Shown: piece by piece, positions 8,020-14,838 of the stretch
Position numbering within the stretch: position 1 is the stretch's first letter
How the letters are laid out: each line of letters opens with the position of its first letter
DNA from: Actinomycetes bacterium
GTDB taxonomy: Bacteria; Actinomycetota; Thermoleophilia; BMS3ABIN01
DNA length: 25,337 nt
Direction: 5' to 3'
Assembly (NCBI GenBank): GCA_021790075.1
Contig: JAJYIN010000004.1
Span: 1 to 25,337 of the forward strand
Notes under the pieces: model-generated
Databases searched by the model: none
The model's input: only the letters and a program-made list of their open reading frames with translations
Told to the model about the DNA's origin: nothing
Program-made: the position numbers and the translations under genes

Positions 8020-8048
8020 TTGCATTTCCAGGGCGGCTATAGCATAAT
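8020..8048 (+). promoter_or_regulatory. Predicted sigma-70-type promoter of rpmB
   Basis: TTGCAT (8020-8025), a 17-base spacer and CATAAT (8043-8048) precede rpmB by about 60 bases. The -10 overlaps the predicted recG -10 on the other strand. Confidence 0.55.
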
Positions 8049-8069
8049 GACGCCTTGTGTGAAAAGCAA
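8041..8069 (-). promoter_or_regulatory. Predicted sigma-70-type promoter of recG
   Basis: On the minus strand TTGCTT (8069-8064), a 17-base spacer and TATGCT (8046-8041) lie about 35 bases before the chosen recG ATG. The -10 shares four bases with the rpmB -10, so only one polymerase could open the site at a time. Confidence 0.5.
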
Positions 8070-8110
8070 GGAATGCGGTGGCAAGCCGCCGCGCCGCGTA
8101 AAGGATATCC

Positions 8111-8302
8111 ATGTCAAGAGTCTGTACAGTTTGTGGCAAGAAACCGGGTTACGGCAACAACCGCAGCCACTCGAACCGCGCCACCCGGCGCCGGTTCAAC
8201 CCCAACCTGCAGAAGATCCGCATCACCCGGAACGGCTCACCCACCCGCGCCTACGTCTGCGCCAAGTGCATCAGCGCCGGCAAGGTGCAAAAAGCCGTTT
8301 AG
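8111..8302 (+). CDS. rpmB: 50S ribosomal protein L28
   Basis: L28 is a small basic protein of the large ribosomal subunit. The 63-residue product has the diagnostic CGKKPGYGNNRSHSNRATRR segment and the RITRNGSPTRAYVCAKC region. It is a C+ form, with a probable zinc knuckle from Cys5/Cys8 and Cys50/Cys53. The ATG has AAAGGAT five bases upstream. A predicted promoter lies about 60 bases before it and a terminator-like stem spans its stop codon, so it is probably monocistronic. In many Gram-positive bacteria asp23-like and DAK-domain genes lie between rpmB and recG. Here rpmB and recG are divergent, with nothing between them. Confidence 0.97.
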   Translation: MSRVCTVCGKKPGYGNNRSHSNRATRRRFNPNLQKIRITRNGSPTRAYVCAKCISAGKVQKAV

Positions 8303-8322
8303 GCAACCTCGCCGCGGCTTTT
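8290..8322 (+). terminator. Terminator at the 3' end of rpmB
   Basis: AAAAGCCG (8290-8297) pairs with CGGCTTTT (8315-8322) around a 17-base loop. The stem overlaps the rpmB stop codon. A- and T-rich flanks on both sides would allow it to act in either direction. The following ~125 bases up to the methyltransferase stop hold nothing else recognisable. Confidence 0.55.
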
Positions 8323-8450
8323 ATTTCCATCTCCCGCACCCGGCAGCGTCTGCGAAGACGCGGCTAATTGAGCGTCCTGACCAGCTGCGCCAGCCAAGAT
8401 TTCGTCGAGGCAGAGCGGACGGCGAAGCGCCTCCGCCGGCGTGACAGGGG

Positions 8451-9440
8451 CTATTCTTTTCGCGCGACCACGTCCACCCGGTACGGCTCCAGGATCAGCC
8501 AGGGATAGATCCGTGACCGGATAAACAACCGTTTCACGCGCCGGTTCCGAAATATTCCCAGGGACTTCTCGAACCGCCGGTAACGGTAATGGAGCGAGAA
8601 ATACAGCTCCGGCTGCATCCCTGCAGATTTCATCGTCCCCAGCCATTTGCTCAGGCTGTAGATGCGTTCGTTGATGCCTATCTTGCGCGCTTCGGACCCG
8701 AAAAAGCGGCGGCGCCAGAAAAACAGAAGACCGTACATCGGTTCGCTGAAAAGAGCCAGGCGGCCACCCGGTTTGAGCACGCGGGCAATCTCGCTCATGG
8801 TTTGCCGCAAATCGGTACTGTGGTGCAGCACCTGGGAGCAGAAGACCACATCGAAGCTGGCGCCGCGGAACGGAAGCTGGTTCATGTCAGCCACGACACG
8901 CTCGAAGTAAATTCCGTGCTCCCGCATGAAAACGTCTGAAACGATGAGGTGGTGATTGATGTCCGATGCCACGCAATCGCAACCGCGCCGGGCGAAGCCG
9001 GCCACGCTCCAGCAGGAGTCGGCCCCGATCTCCAGTATCTTCTCACCGCCTGTGAGCTCCAGACGTTCGACAAAGGTGAAGTAGTCCGGCGCCAGGTTGG
9101 CCACGTTGCGGAAAGCGCCATGGGTGTAGAGCTCCGAGCCATCGCCGGCCGGCATCGCCAGAAACTGTTGCCGGTATCGCTCGATATTCTCGGCGTTTAC
9201 GGCAAAACCACCCCCCTCGTGTTCGGAATTCAGGTCCGCAAACAGGGTGGCCTTTTGCTGAGCGATGACCTCCGCAGACGGTGCGGCCAACATATCGACG
9301 ACGCCATCTCTGACAGGGTAGCCGTGGCCGCAACCAAGACAGTCCAGCGAGCCAGTGCGAATCTCAGGACCCCCGCCGCAATCCTCCTCCCGCCCGGCAG
9401 CTGCTTTAAAGCCGGTCTGCCCGCAACGCGGACAGACCAT
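8451..9440 (-). CDS. Class I SAM-dependent methyltransferase with N-terminal zinc ribbon
   Basis: The 329-residue product begins with a Trm112-like zinc ribbon: Cys3, Cys6, Cys34 and Cys37, followed by GYPVRDGVVDML. A methyltransferase-type-11 fold follows, with motif I at about 135-144 (ILEIGADSCW), DMNQLPFRGASFDVVFCSQVLHH and ARVLKPGGRLALFSEP. Motif I lacks the usual GxGxG, which is unusual but occurs in some members. The substrate is unknown; this architecture is common among small-molecule and glycan-associated methyltransferases. It lies 33 bases downstream of ribH on the same strand and may be the last gene of the rib operon. The Shine-Dalgarno region contains a run of eight G (9460-9453), 12 bases before the ATG. 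Confidence 0.85.
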   Translation of the reverse strand: MVCPRCGQTGFKAAAGREEDCGGGPEIRTGSLDCLGCGHGYPVRDGVVDMLAAPSAEVIAQQKATLFADLNSEHEGGGFAVNAENIERYRQQFLAMPAGDGSELYTHGAFRNVANLAPDYFTFVERLELTGGEKILEIGADSCWSVAGFARRGCDCVASDINHHLIVSDVFMREHGIYFERVVADMNQLPFRGASFDVVFCSQVLHHSTDLRQTMSEIARVLKPGGRLALFSEPMYGLLFFWRRRFFGSEARKIGINERIYSLSKWLGTMKSAGMQPELYFSLHYRYRRFEKSLGIFRNRRVKRLFIRSRIYPWLILEPYRVDVVARKE

Positions 9441-9473
9441 GAGTTTTTCGATCCCCCCCCTCGCTTTTGATTC

Positions 9474-9947
9474 CTATAGCGTCTTGACCAGTTGCGCCAT
9501 CTCGATAGCTCCGGCGGCCGCCTGCCAGCCTTTGTTGCCGGCCTTGGTGCCGGCCCGCTCCACCGCCTGCTCGATGCTGTCGGTGGTAAGCACACCCATG
9601 GCCACCGGCACCTTGGTGTCCAGCGATATCTTGGCGATGCCCTTGGAGACCTCGTTGGCTACGTAGTCAAAATGTGGGGTGCCGCCGCGGATGACCGCTC
9701 CCAGGGCGATGATGGCGTCGTACTTGCCACTCTCGGCCATCTTCGCCGCCACCAGGGGAATCTCAAAGGCCCCCGGCACCCAGGCCACCTCGATGGCGCC
9801 CCGGCCGGCTCCGTGGCGGACGATACAGTCAACGGCGCCGTCCAGCAGGCGCGTGGAGATGAACTCGTTGAAGCGGGCGACGACAATGCCGAACTTGAGC
9901 CCCTTGGCGTCCAGCATGCCCTCGTAGCTCTTGAAGTTGTCTGCCAT
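9474..9947 (-). CDS. ribH: 6,7-dimethyl-8-ribityllumazine synthase
   Basis: RibH condenses 5-amino-6-ribitylaminouracil with 3,4-dihydroxy-2-butanone 4-phosphate, the penultimate step of riboflavin synthesis. It usually assembles as a 60-mer or decamer. The 157-residue product has VVARFNEFIS near the N-terminus, VPGAFEIPLVA at 57-67, the GAVIRGGTPHFDYV active-site segment at 83-96 with the catalytic His at 92, and GVLTTDSIEQAVERAGTKAGNKG near the C-terminus. The ATG at 9947 gives MADNFKSYEG. Longer frames upstream only overlap the end of ribBA. It is the fourth gene of the FMN-regulated operon. Confidence 0.97.
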   Translation of the reverse strand: MADNFKSYEGMLDAKGLKFGIVVARFNEFISTRLLDGAVDCIVRHGAGRGAIEVAWVPGAFEIPLVAAKMAESGKYDAIIALGAVIRGGTPHFDYVANEVSKGIAKISLDTKVPVAMGVLTTDSIEQAVERAGTKAGNKGWQAAAGAIEMAQLVKTL

Positions 9948-9981
9948 CAGCTGATCCTTTCTGTCCTGTTTGCCGTCCTGG

Positions 9982-11259
9982 TTACTTGCTCTCTTCCTCG
10001 TCTTCCTTCTCAAACCGCAGGTCCTGATGGTGCAGGATGTGCCCCATCTTCTCCTTCTTGGTGGCGAGGTAGGCCACGTTCTCGCACTGCGGCGGCATCT
10101 CGATGGGCACTCTTTCCACGATTTTGAGCCCATATCCTTCCAGGCCCTTGATCTTCTTGGGGTTGTTCGTCATCTGGCGGATGGTGGTAAGCCCCAGATC
10201 CACCAGGATCTGGGCGCCGATGCCGTAGTCCCTCAGGTCGGCGGGGAAACCCAGCTCCTCATTGGCTTCGACGGTGTCGCGGCCCCTTTCCTGCAGCTCG
10301 TACGCCCTCAGCTTGTTGAGGATGCCGATGCCCCGGCCTTCCTGCGACATGTAAAGAAGCACGCCCTTGCCATCCTCCTCGATCATGCGCATGGCGTGGT
10401 AGAGCTGCTCGCCGCAGTCGCAGCGCATGGAGCCAAAGACGTCGCCGGTGAGGCATTCGGAGTGGACCCGCACCAGGACGTTCTCGGCGCCTTCGACGTC
10501 GCCCTTGACCAGGGCCACGTGCTCCTCGCCGTCCAGGAGGCTCTCGTAACCGATGGCCCGGAAGTCGCCGAACCTGGTGGGGAGCCGCGCCTCGGCCACC
10601 CGCCTGACCAGCTTCTCGTTCCGGCGGCGGTACTTGATGAGATCGGCCACGGTGACCATCTTGAGGCCGTGCTTCTTGCAGTAAGGAATAAGGTCGGGCA
10701 CGCGCGACATGGTGCCGTCCTCGTTCATGATCTCGCAGATGACGCCCGCCGGCTCCAGGCCCGCCAGCCGCGCCAGGTCGACAGACGCCTCGGTCTGCCC
10801 GGTGCGCTCCAGCACCCCGCCCGGCTTGGCCCGCAGCGGGAACACGTGCCCGGGCTGGACCAGGTCGGCAGGCATGGCGGTGGGCTTGATCGCCGTCTGG
10901 ACGGTATGAGCCCGGTCGGCGGCGGAGATGCCGGTGGTGACGCCGTGGCGCGCCTCGATGGAGACGGTGAAGGCGGTGCCGAAGGTGGCCTCGTTGTTCT
11001 GCACCATCTGGGGCAGCTCCAGCTCCCGGCATTTGTCCGGCGTCATCGCCAGGCAGATGAGGCCGCGGCCGTGCATCGCCATGAAATTGATCGCTTCCGG
11101 CGTGGCGAACTGGGCCGCCATGGTGAGGTCGCCCTCGTTCTCCCGGTCCTCATCGTCGCACACGACCACGATCTTGCCGGACTTGATATCCTCGATGGCT
11201 TCCTCGATCGTGCTGAACGGGGAATCCGTTGCTACTTGCTGTTCTTCCTGTTCACCCAT
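9982..11259 (-). CDS. ribBA: Bifunctional 3,4-dihydroxy-2-butanone 4-phosphate synthase / GTP cyclohydrolase II
   Basis: The N-terminal half makes dihydroxybutanone phosphate from ribulose 5-phosphate and the C-terminal half opens GTP, so this enzyme feeds both branches of riboflavin synthesis. The 425-residue product matches the fused family. The RibB part shows DDEDRENEGDL, HGRGLICLA and RHGVTTGISAADRAHT. The RibA part shows SECLTGDVFGSMRCDCGEQL, with the three zinc-binding Cys, and MSQEGRGIG. The ATG at 11259 (MGEQEEQQ) is chosen for AAGGGAAGG about five bases upstream, over an in-frame ATG 33 bases earlier. It lies between ribE and ribH. The C-terminal tail is acidic and low-complexity. 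Confidence 0.96.
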   Translation of the reverse strand: MGEQEEQQVATDSPFSTIEEAIEDIKSGKIVVVCDDEDRENEGDLTMAAQFATPEAINFMAMHGRGLICLAMTPDKCRELELPQMVQNNEATFGTAFTVSIEARHGVTTGISAADRAHTVQTAIKPTAMPADLVQPGHVFPLRAKPGGVLERTGQTEASVDLARLAGLEPAGVICEIMNEDGTMSRVPDLIPYCKKHGLKMVTVADLIKYRRRNEKLVRRVAEARLPTRFGDFRAIGYESLLDGEEHVALVKGDVEGAENVLVRVHSECLTGDVFGSMRCDCGEQLYHAMRMIEEDGKGVLLYMSQEGRGIGILNKLRAYELQERGRDTVEANEELGFPADLRDYGIGAQILVDLGLTTIRQMTNNPKKIKGLEGYGLKIVERVPIEMPPQCENVAYLATKKEKMGHILHHQDLRFEKEDEEESK

Positions 11260-11303
11260 CGTTTCCTTCCCTTTCTGGTTTCGGTCTTGCAAAATTTATG
11301 AAG

Positions 11304-11960
11304 CTACAGGAACCCTCCTTCGGCCAGCTTCTCCAGCGTGAGCCCGCCTTCCCCCTGCCCGCCGGGCAGGCCGCCCTTCAGCATCCTGTAGACATATTTG
11401 CCCACCACGTCTGCTTCCAGATTGACCTGGGCGCCGGGGCCGTAGGTCCCCAGTGTCGTCACCTTCACGGTATGGGGAATAAGAGAGACGCTGAAATTGT
11501 CTTTGCCCAGGCGCGCGATGGTAAGGCTGATCCCGTCGACGCCGATGGAGCCCTGGGGCAGCAGGTAGCGCCCGATCTCCTCTTCCGGCGCCGAGATCGT
11601 ATAAATGACGGCGTTGCCCTCAGGACGCACGGACAGCACGCTGCCGGTGGCGTCCACGTGGCCCAGCATCAGATGTCCGCCCAGGCGCGCCGACAAGGTC
11701 AGGGCCCGCTCCAGGTTGACGGCGCTCCCCCGCTTGAGGTTGCCCAGGTTGGTCTTGCGCAGGGTCTCCGGCATGACATCGGCGGAAAAAGTGCCGCTGC
11801 CGAAGTCCCGCGCGGTCAGGCAGACGCCGTTGACAGCGATGGAGTCTCCCAGCCCGGTATTTTCCAGCACCTTTTCAGCCTCGATGGTGATGACACCGCT
11901 GTCGGCCCCCATCTCCAGGTTGACCATCTTTCCGAGTTCTTCCACAATGCCGGTAAACAT
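11304..11960 (-). CDS. ribE: Riboflavin synthase, alpha chain
   Basis: This enzyme dismutates two 6,7-dimethyl-8-ribityllumazine molecules into riboflavin and the ribitylaminouracil precursor. The 218-residue product consists of two similar beta-barrel halves. Half one opens with the signature MFTGIVEELG and holds NGVCLTA and HLMLGHVDATG. Half two carries GVDGISLTI and LIPHTVKVTTLG. The C-terminus is slightly longer than usual and Gly-rich (GGLPGGQGEGG). The start has purine-rich AAGGAAG upstream within a duplicated 15-base unit. It follows ribD by 31 bases. Some databases call this gene ribC. Confidence 0.96.
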   Translation of the reverse strand: MFTGIVEELGKMVNLEMGADSGVITIEAEKVLENTGLGDSIAVNGVCLTARDFGSGTFSADVMPETLRKTNLGNLKRGSAVNLERALTLSARLGGHLMLGHVDATGSVLSVRPEGNAVIYTISAPEEEIGRYLLPQGSIGVDGISLTIARLGKDNFSVSLIPHTVKVTTLGTYGPGAQVNLEADVVGKYVYRMLKGGLPGGQGEGGLTLEKLAEGGFL

Positions 11961-11962
11961 CC

Positions 11963-11992
11963 GTTTCTTCCTTTTCCGTCTCTTCCTTTTCC
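11963..11992. repeat. Tandem 15-bp repeat carrying the ribE Shine-Dalgarno
   Basis: On the plus strand GTTTCTTCCTTTTCC (11963-11977) is followed directly by GTCTCTTCCTTTTCC (11978-11992), differing at one position. On the coding strand each copy supplies AAGGAAG. Only the copy nearer ribE is at normal spacing. Replication slippage is the likely origin. Confidence 0.7.
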
Positions 11993-13125
11993 TACCATTC
12001 CTCTTCTGACGTATATGCCGTCAGCAGGACGTCATCGCCCACCGACTCGTGCGATAGCCGGTAAAGCGGCACTGCCTCGCCCACCATGCGGAAGCCTTCG
12101 CCCCCGACCGGAGTCCTGGCTTCCCGGCCCCCGATCAGTTTGGGAGCGATAAAGGTCATCACCTTGTCGATCGCACCCGCCTCCATAAAAGAAGCAGCCA
12201 GCGCCGGCCCGCCTTCCAGGAGCAAGCTGATCACCGGCTCCGGCCGGGACCCCAGCTGCGTGAGGGCGGCGCCGATATCAACGCGCTCGCCGGCGGCTGC
12301 GGTAAAGGCCACCTCCACCCCGGCCGCCTCGAGCGCCGCCACCCGGCCCTTGTCGGCGCCAGCGGCGGCAAAGACGATGGTAAGGAACCGGCCTGCCGTC
12401 CTGACCAGCTGGCTTTCCAGGGAAAGCCTCGCCTGGGAATCGAATACCACCCTGAGCGGCTGGCGGTGCTCGCCGGGAAGGCGGCAGGTGAGCATGGGGT
12501 CATCCGCCAGAGCGGTGCCCCCGCCAACGGCGATAGCGTCCACCTCTCCCCTGAGGGCGTGCACCAGCTCCCGGCTCTCCTCACCAGATATCCAGCGGGA
12601 ATCCCCGGTGAATGTCGCGATCTTGCCGTCCAGGCTCATGGCGCTCTTGAAGATGACAAAGGGCAGGCCGGTGACGGAGTGCTTGCGGAAAGCCTCGTTC
12701 TGCGCCCGCGCCCGGGCGGCCACGAGGCCGTCCAGCACCTCCACGTCCATGCCCTCGCCGCGCAGGAACTCGAGGCCCTTGCCGTTTACCTTGGTGGACG
12801 GGTCCAGGGAAGCAATCACCACCCGCGCCATGCCGGCTTCCTTGAGCGCCACCGTGCAAGGCCCCGTGCGGCCGGTATGGCAGCAGGGCTCCAGGGTGAC
12901 GTAGATCGTCGCCCCGGCGGTGTCCCTGCCGGCGGCCCGGGCGGCCTTGATCGCCGCCACTTCCGCATGGTCGGCGCCGGCCCGTTCATGGTAGCCTTCG
13001 CCGATGACCTCGCCGTCCTTGACGATCACAGCCCCCACGATGGGGTTGGGGCTCGTCATCCCCCGGGCCAGCTCGGCCAGGTTGAGCGCCCTTTGCATGA
13101 AACTTATGTCGATTCCGGAAACCAA
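11992..13125 (-). CDS. ribD: Bifunctional diaminohydroxyphosphoribosylaminopyrimidine deaminase / 5-amino-6-(5-phosphoribosylamino)uracil reductase
   Basis: RibD carries out the deamination and side-chain reduction steps of riboflavin synthesis. The N-terminal zinc deaminase domain shows TSPNPIVGAVIV, HAE (53-55) and EPCCHTGRTGPC (79-90). The C-terminal NADPH reductase domain shows KSAMSLDGKIAT, RWISGEESRELVHALR, VGGGTALADDPMLTCR and LLEGGPALAASF. Length from the proposed TTG at 13125 is 377 residues, near the family's ~360-370. That start retains the GIDISFMQRALNLAE block typical of RibD N-termini but has no close Shine-Dalgarno. The ATG at 13098 (MQRALNLA) is the alternative. It is the first gene after the FMN riboswitch and its attenuator. 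Confidence 0.95.
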   Translation of the reverse strand: MVSGIDISFMQRALNLAELARGMTSPNPIVGAVIVKDGEVIGEGYHERAGADHAEVAAIKAARAAGRDTAGATIYVTLEPCCHTGRTGPCTVALKEAGMARVVIASLDPSTKVNGKGLEFLRGEGMDVEVLDGLVAARARAQNEAFRKHSVTGLPFVIFKSAMSLDGKIATFTGDSRWISGEESRELVHALRGEVDAIAVGGGTALADDPMLTCRLPGEHRQPLRVVFDSQARLSLESQLVRTAGRFLTIVFAAAGADKGRVAALEAAGVEVAFTAAAGERVDIGAALTQLGSRPEPVISLLLEGGPALAASFMEAGAIDKVMTFIAPKLIGGREARTPVGGEGFRMVGEAVPLYRLSHESVGDDVLLTAYTSEEEW

Positions 13126-13144
13126 GGAAACAGGAAATCCCCAA

Positions 13145-13178
13145 TAAAAATGCCCCGGGCAGCGAGCACCGCAGGGCA
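13145..13178 (-). terminator. Attenuator terminator between the FMN riboswitch and ribD
   Basis: On the minus strand TGCCCTG pairs with the CCGGGGCA region across an imperfect loop and is followed by TTTTTATT. It lies right after the aptamer and before the ribD start, where a transcription-terminating expression platform is expected. Confidence 0.6.
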
Positions 13179-13194
13179 ACATAAGCCGAAGCTC

Positions 13195-13308
<114 letters not shown>

Positions 13309-13378
13309 ATCGCTGGTAAACAGCTATTCAATTGGTCGTACGGAAAGATGATATCAGAAAGGGGCACGGGTGTGCCAG

Positions 13379-13500
13379 TTGCATCGGCGGAAAGAACTGT
13401 GTCCGGGCCCTCCCCGGTTGAGCCAGCTTCGCCACTCAGGGTCACGACTTTGCATCGGAAAGACCCGCGCCCTGCCCGTTGCCTGGCGAACCATGCTAAG
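13379..13500 (-). other. Unassigned structured segment between rpe and the FMN riboswitch
   Basis: The segment has nested complementarity. On the minus strand GGTTCGCC (13492-13485) can pair with GGCTCAACC (13424-13416). AGGCAACGG and CCGATGCAAAGTC lie inside, and further stems (CCGGG/CCCGG; GGCAC/GTGCC) lie outside. GATGCAAAGTC recalls the GACGCAAAGCC core of c-di-GMP-I (GEMM) riboswitches, but the expected tetraloop and 3' blocks are poor. TTGCATCGG occurs twice, at 13379 and 13450. The rest of the 210-base gap shows no convincing gene or clear promoter. Confidence 0.3.
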
Positions 13501-13519
13501 AGCCTTATTTCGATAGGCG

Positions 13520-14203
13520 CTAAGCCCGCGCCGCCATCGCCCCCATCAGATCCTGCGCCGCCGCGGCCGGATCAGAAGCGCCAAAAACCGCCGAGCCGGC
13601 CACGAACAGGTTGGCGCCGGTGTCGAGCGCCGCTTCGATGGTGCCGGAGGCGATGCCGCCATCGACTTCGAGCCCCACTCCTTCGGGCAGCAGCTGCCGG
13701 GCGCGGGCGATCTTCGGGACGACCGATTCGATGAATGCCTGGCCGCTGAAGCCCGGGTTCACCGTCATCATCAAGGCGAAGTCGATGTCGCCCGTGACTT
13801 CCTGCAGCGCCGCCAGGGGGGTAGCCGGGTTGAGGACGGCCCCCGCCATGCAGCCGGCGGCGCGGATCTGGGAGAGCACCATGTTCAAGTGGACGCAGGC
13901 CTCGACGTGCACGGAAATCCAGTCGGCGCCCGCGGCCGCGAAGGCCTCGATGTAACGATCAGGATTCTCGATCATCAGGTGCACGTCCATGACGCCGCCG
14001 GCGCCATGCACCTGCTCGCGGATGGATTCCATCACCACCGGACCGATGGTGATGTTGGGGACGAAATGGCCGTCCATGACGTCGACATGGATGACCCTGA
14101 CCCCGGCGTCCATTACCCGCCCGACTTCTTCCCCCAGCCGGGAGAAATCTGCCGAGAGGATCGAAGGGGCCAGCTGGTATGTGGTCAGCAAGTCGTCGCT
14201 CAC
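13520..14203 (-). CDS. rpe: Ribulose-phosphate 3-epimerase
   Basis: Rpe interconverts ribulose 5-phosphate and xylulose 5-phosphate in the pentose phosphate and Calvin pathways. The 227-residue TIM barrel shows LAPSILSADFSRL, HVDVMDGHFVPN (metal-binding and catalytic His/Asp), VMDVHLMIENPDRYI, MTVNPGFSGQAFI and LEVDGGI. The start is GTG at 14203; no Shine-Dalgarno precedes it, and an extended -10 element lies seven bases upstream, which suggests a leaderless transcript. It lies immediately upstream of the riboflavin operon on the same strand. Its substrate is also the substrate of the RibB half of RibBA. Confidence 0.96.
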   Translation of the reverse strand: MSDDLLTTYQLAPSILSADFSRLGEEVGRVMDAGVRVIHVDVMDGHFVPNITIGPVVMESIREQVHGAGGVMDVHLMIENPDRYIEAFAAAGADWISVHVEACVHLNMVLSQIRAAGCMAGAVLNPATPLAALQEVTGDIDFALMMTVNPGFSGQAFIESVVPKIARARQLLPEGVGLEVDGGIASGTIEAALDTGANLFVAGSAVFGASDPAAAAQDLMGAMAARA

Positions 14204-14210
14204 GGGGGTG

Positions 14211-14218
14211 ATTCTAGC
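14211..14218 (-). promoter_or_regulatory. Predicted extended -10 promoter giving a leaderless rpe mRNA
   Basis: The minus strand carries TGCTAGAAT, an extended -10 whose hexamer TAGAAT occupies 14216-14211. Seven bases separate it from the rpe GTG, placing the expected transcription start at or next to the start codon. No good -35 is seen, which extended -10 promoters tolerate. Confidence 0.45.
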
Positions 14219-14245
14219 ACAGAATGCAGCGGCGGGACCCCCGGC

Positions 14246-14647
14246 TCATTTCTTGGTGTTTGGGAAAATAAACGGGGCTGAGAAAATAAAGATCAGGTAC
14301 AGGAAGAACAGAACCGTGATAATGGCGCCGATGATGACCGCCCACTTGGCGTAACGCCTGCCCTCAGGCGGTGACTGACCCTTCTTGATCTTTTCCAGCT
14401 CGACTATTCCCAGGATCATCCCGGCGATGCCGGTAAGGCAGTTGGTGATGCCGGCTACCGCCAGGATCATCGAGAGGACCGCCAGCCCGCTGGGGCCTTT
14501 CCTGATCAGCGCGGTGCCGCAGGCGGCATCGGGCCGGCAGAAGAGCGTCCCGTCCGGCATCTCGATGAGGCAGGCGTGGCAGAAAGGCTTGGCGCAGACG
14601 ATGCAGTTGCCGGCGGCTTCCTTGCCGGGATGGTTGACGCATTCCAA
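14246..14647 (-). CDS. B-box-type zinc-finger protein with DUF4190 membrane domain
   Basis: The 133-residue product starts with a small zinc-binding domain: ECVNHPGKEAAGNC, then IVCAKPFCHAC and a final FCRPDAAC pair. The spacing resembles B-box fingers. A linker GPSGLAVLSMILAV leads into a two-helix DUF4190 region (about residues 52-80 and 100-128) joined by the cytoplasmic turn ELEKIKKGQSPPEGRR. The start is a TTG with a strong AAGGAGG six bases upstream. It is closely related to the protein encoded at 14839-15273. Function is unknown. It is the last gene of a five-gene membrane cluster, 42 bases upstream of rpe. Confidence 0.8.
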   Translation of the reverse strand: MECVNHPGKEAAGNCIVCAKPFCHACLIEMPDGTLFCRPDAACGTALIRKGPSGLAVLSMILAVAGITNCLTGIAGMILGIVELEKIKKGQSPPEGRRYAKWAVIIGAIITVLFFLYLIFIFSAPFIFPNTKK

Positions 14648-14828
14648 GAGCTTCCTCCTTGTGGTTGAGTTCGATGATGCCCATCACCAGGCCGGCAACA
14701 GCCGGCAGGATGCAAAAGACGCCCAGCAGGGACAATACCATCGAGGCGATGGCCAGGCCGCTGGCGCCGGGCTGGGGCGGCAGGCTTGCGGGGCTTCCCG
14801 GTCCTTCTTTCCCTGATGCGGACTCCAT
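14364..14828 (-). pseudogene. DUF4190 fragment lacking its second membrane helix (probable remnant)
   Basis: From the ATG at 14828 the frame encodes a Gly/Pro/Ser-rich N-terminus, then a clear first DUF4190 helix pair segment: GASGLAIASMVLSLLGVF and VAGLVMGIIELNHKEE, matching GGLAIASLIL...GLVELGNIKKGE in the upstream paralogue. After NHKEE the similarity stops. The frame stays open to 14364 but only as an Arg/Pro-rich reading through the downstream gene, whose Shine-Dalgarno lies inside the HKEE codons. No zinc finger is present. The second helix is missing, so this looks like a paralogue truncated by deletion or recombination. A short functional one-domain protein is possible but less likely. 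Confidence 0.55.
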
Positions 14829-14838
14829 CGGCCCGGCG

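Noticed and set aside
8008..8139. In-frame N-terminal extension of recG up to 8139
   Set aside because: It would overlap the rpmB start and promoter and adds a non-conserved segment. The ATG at 8007 has a good ribosome site.
9948..10133. Upstream extension of ribH
   Set aside because: It is an alternative frame of the end of ribBA. The conserved protein starts at MADNF.
9970..11301. Long open frame on the plus strand opposite ribBA
   Set aside because: It is an antisense shadow rich in His, Gln and Arg, with no recognisable domain.
13126..13182. Extension of ribD to the ATG at 13182
   Set aside because: That segment contains the attenuator terminator downstream of the FMN riboswitch and reads as non-conserved sequence.
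13400..13440. Partial tRNA-like sequence (GAGTGGCGAAGCTGGCTC on the minus strand)
   Set aside because: No acceptor stem, anticodon arm or T-loop consensus follows.
14620..14660. Programmed +1 frameshift joining the DUF4190 fragment to the next gene
   Set aside because: AAGGAGG followed by CTTG resembles the prfB layout, but there is no stop codon in the A site. A TTG start at ideal spacing explains the downstream gene.
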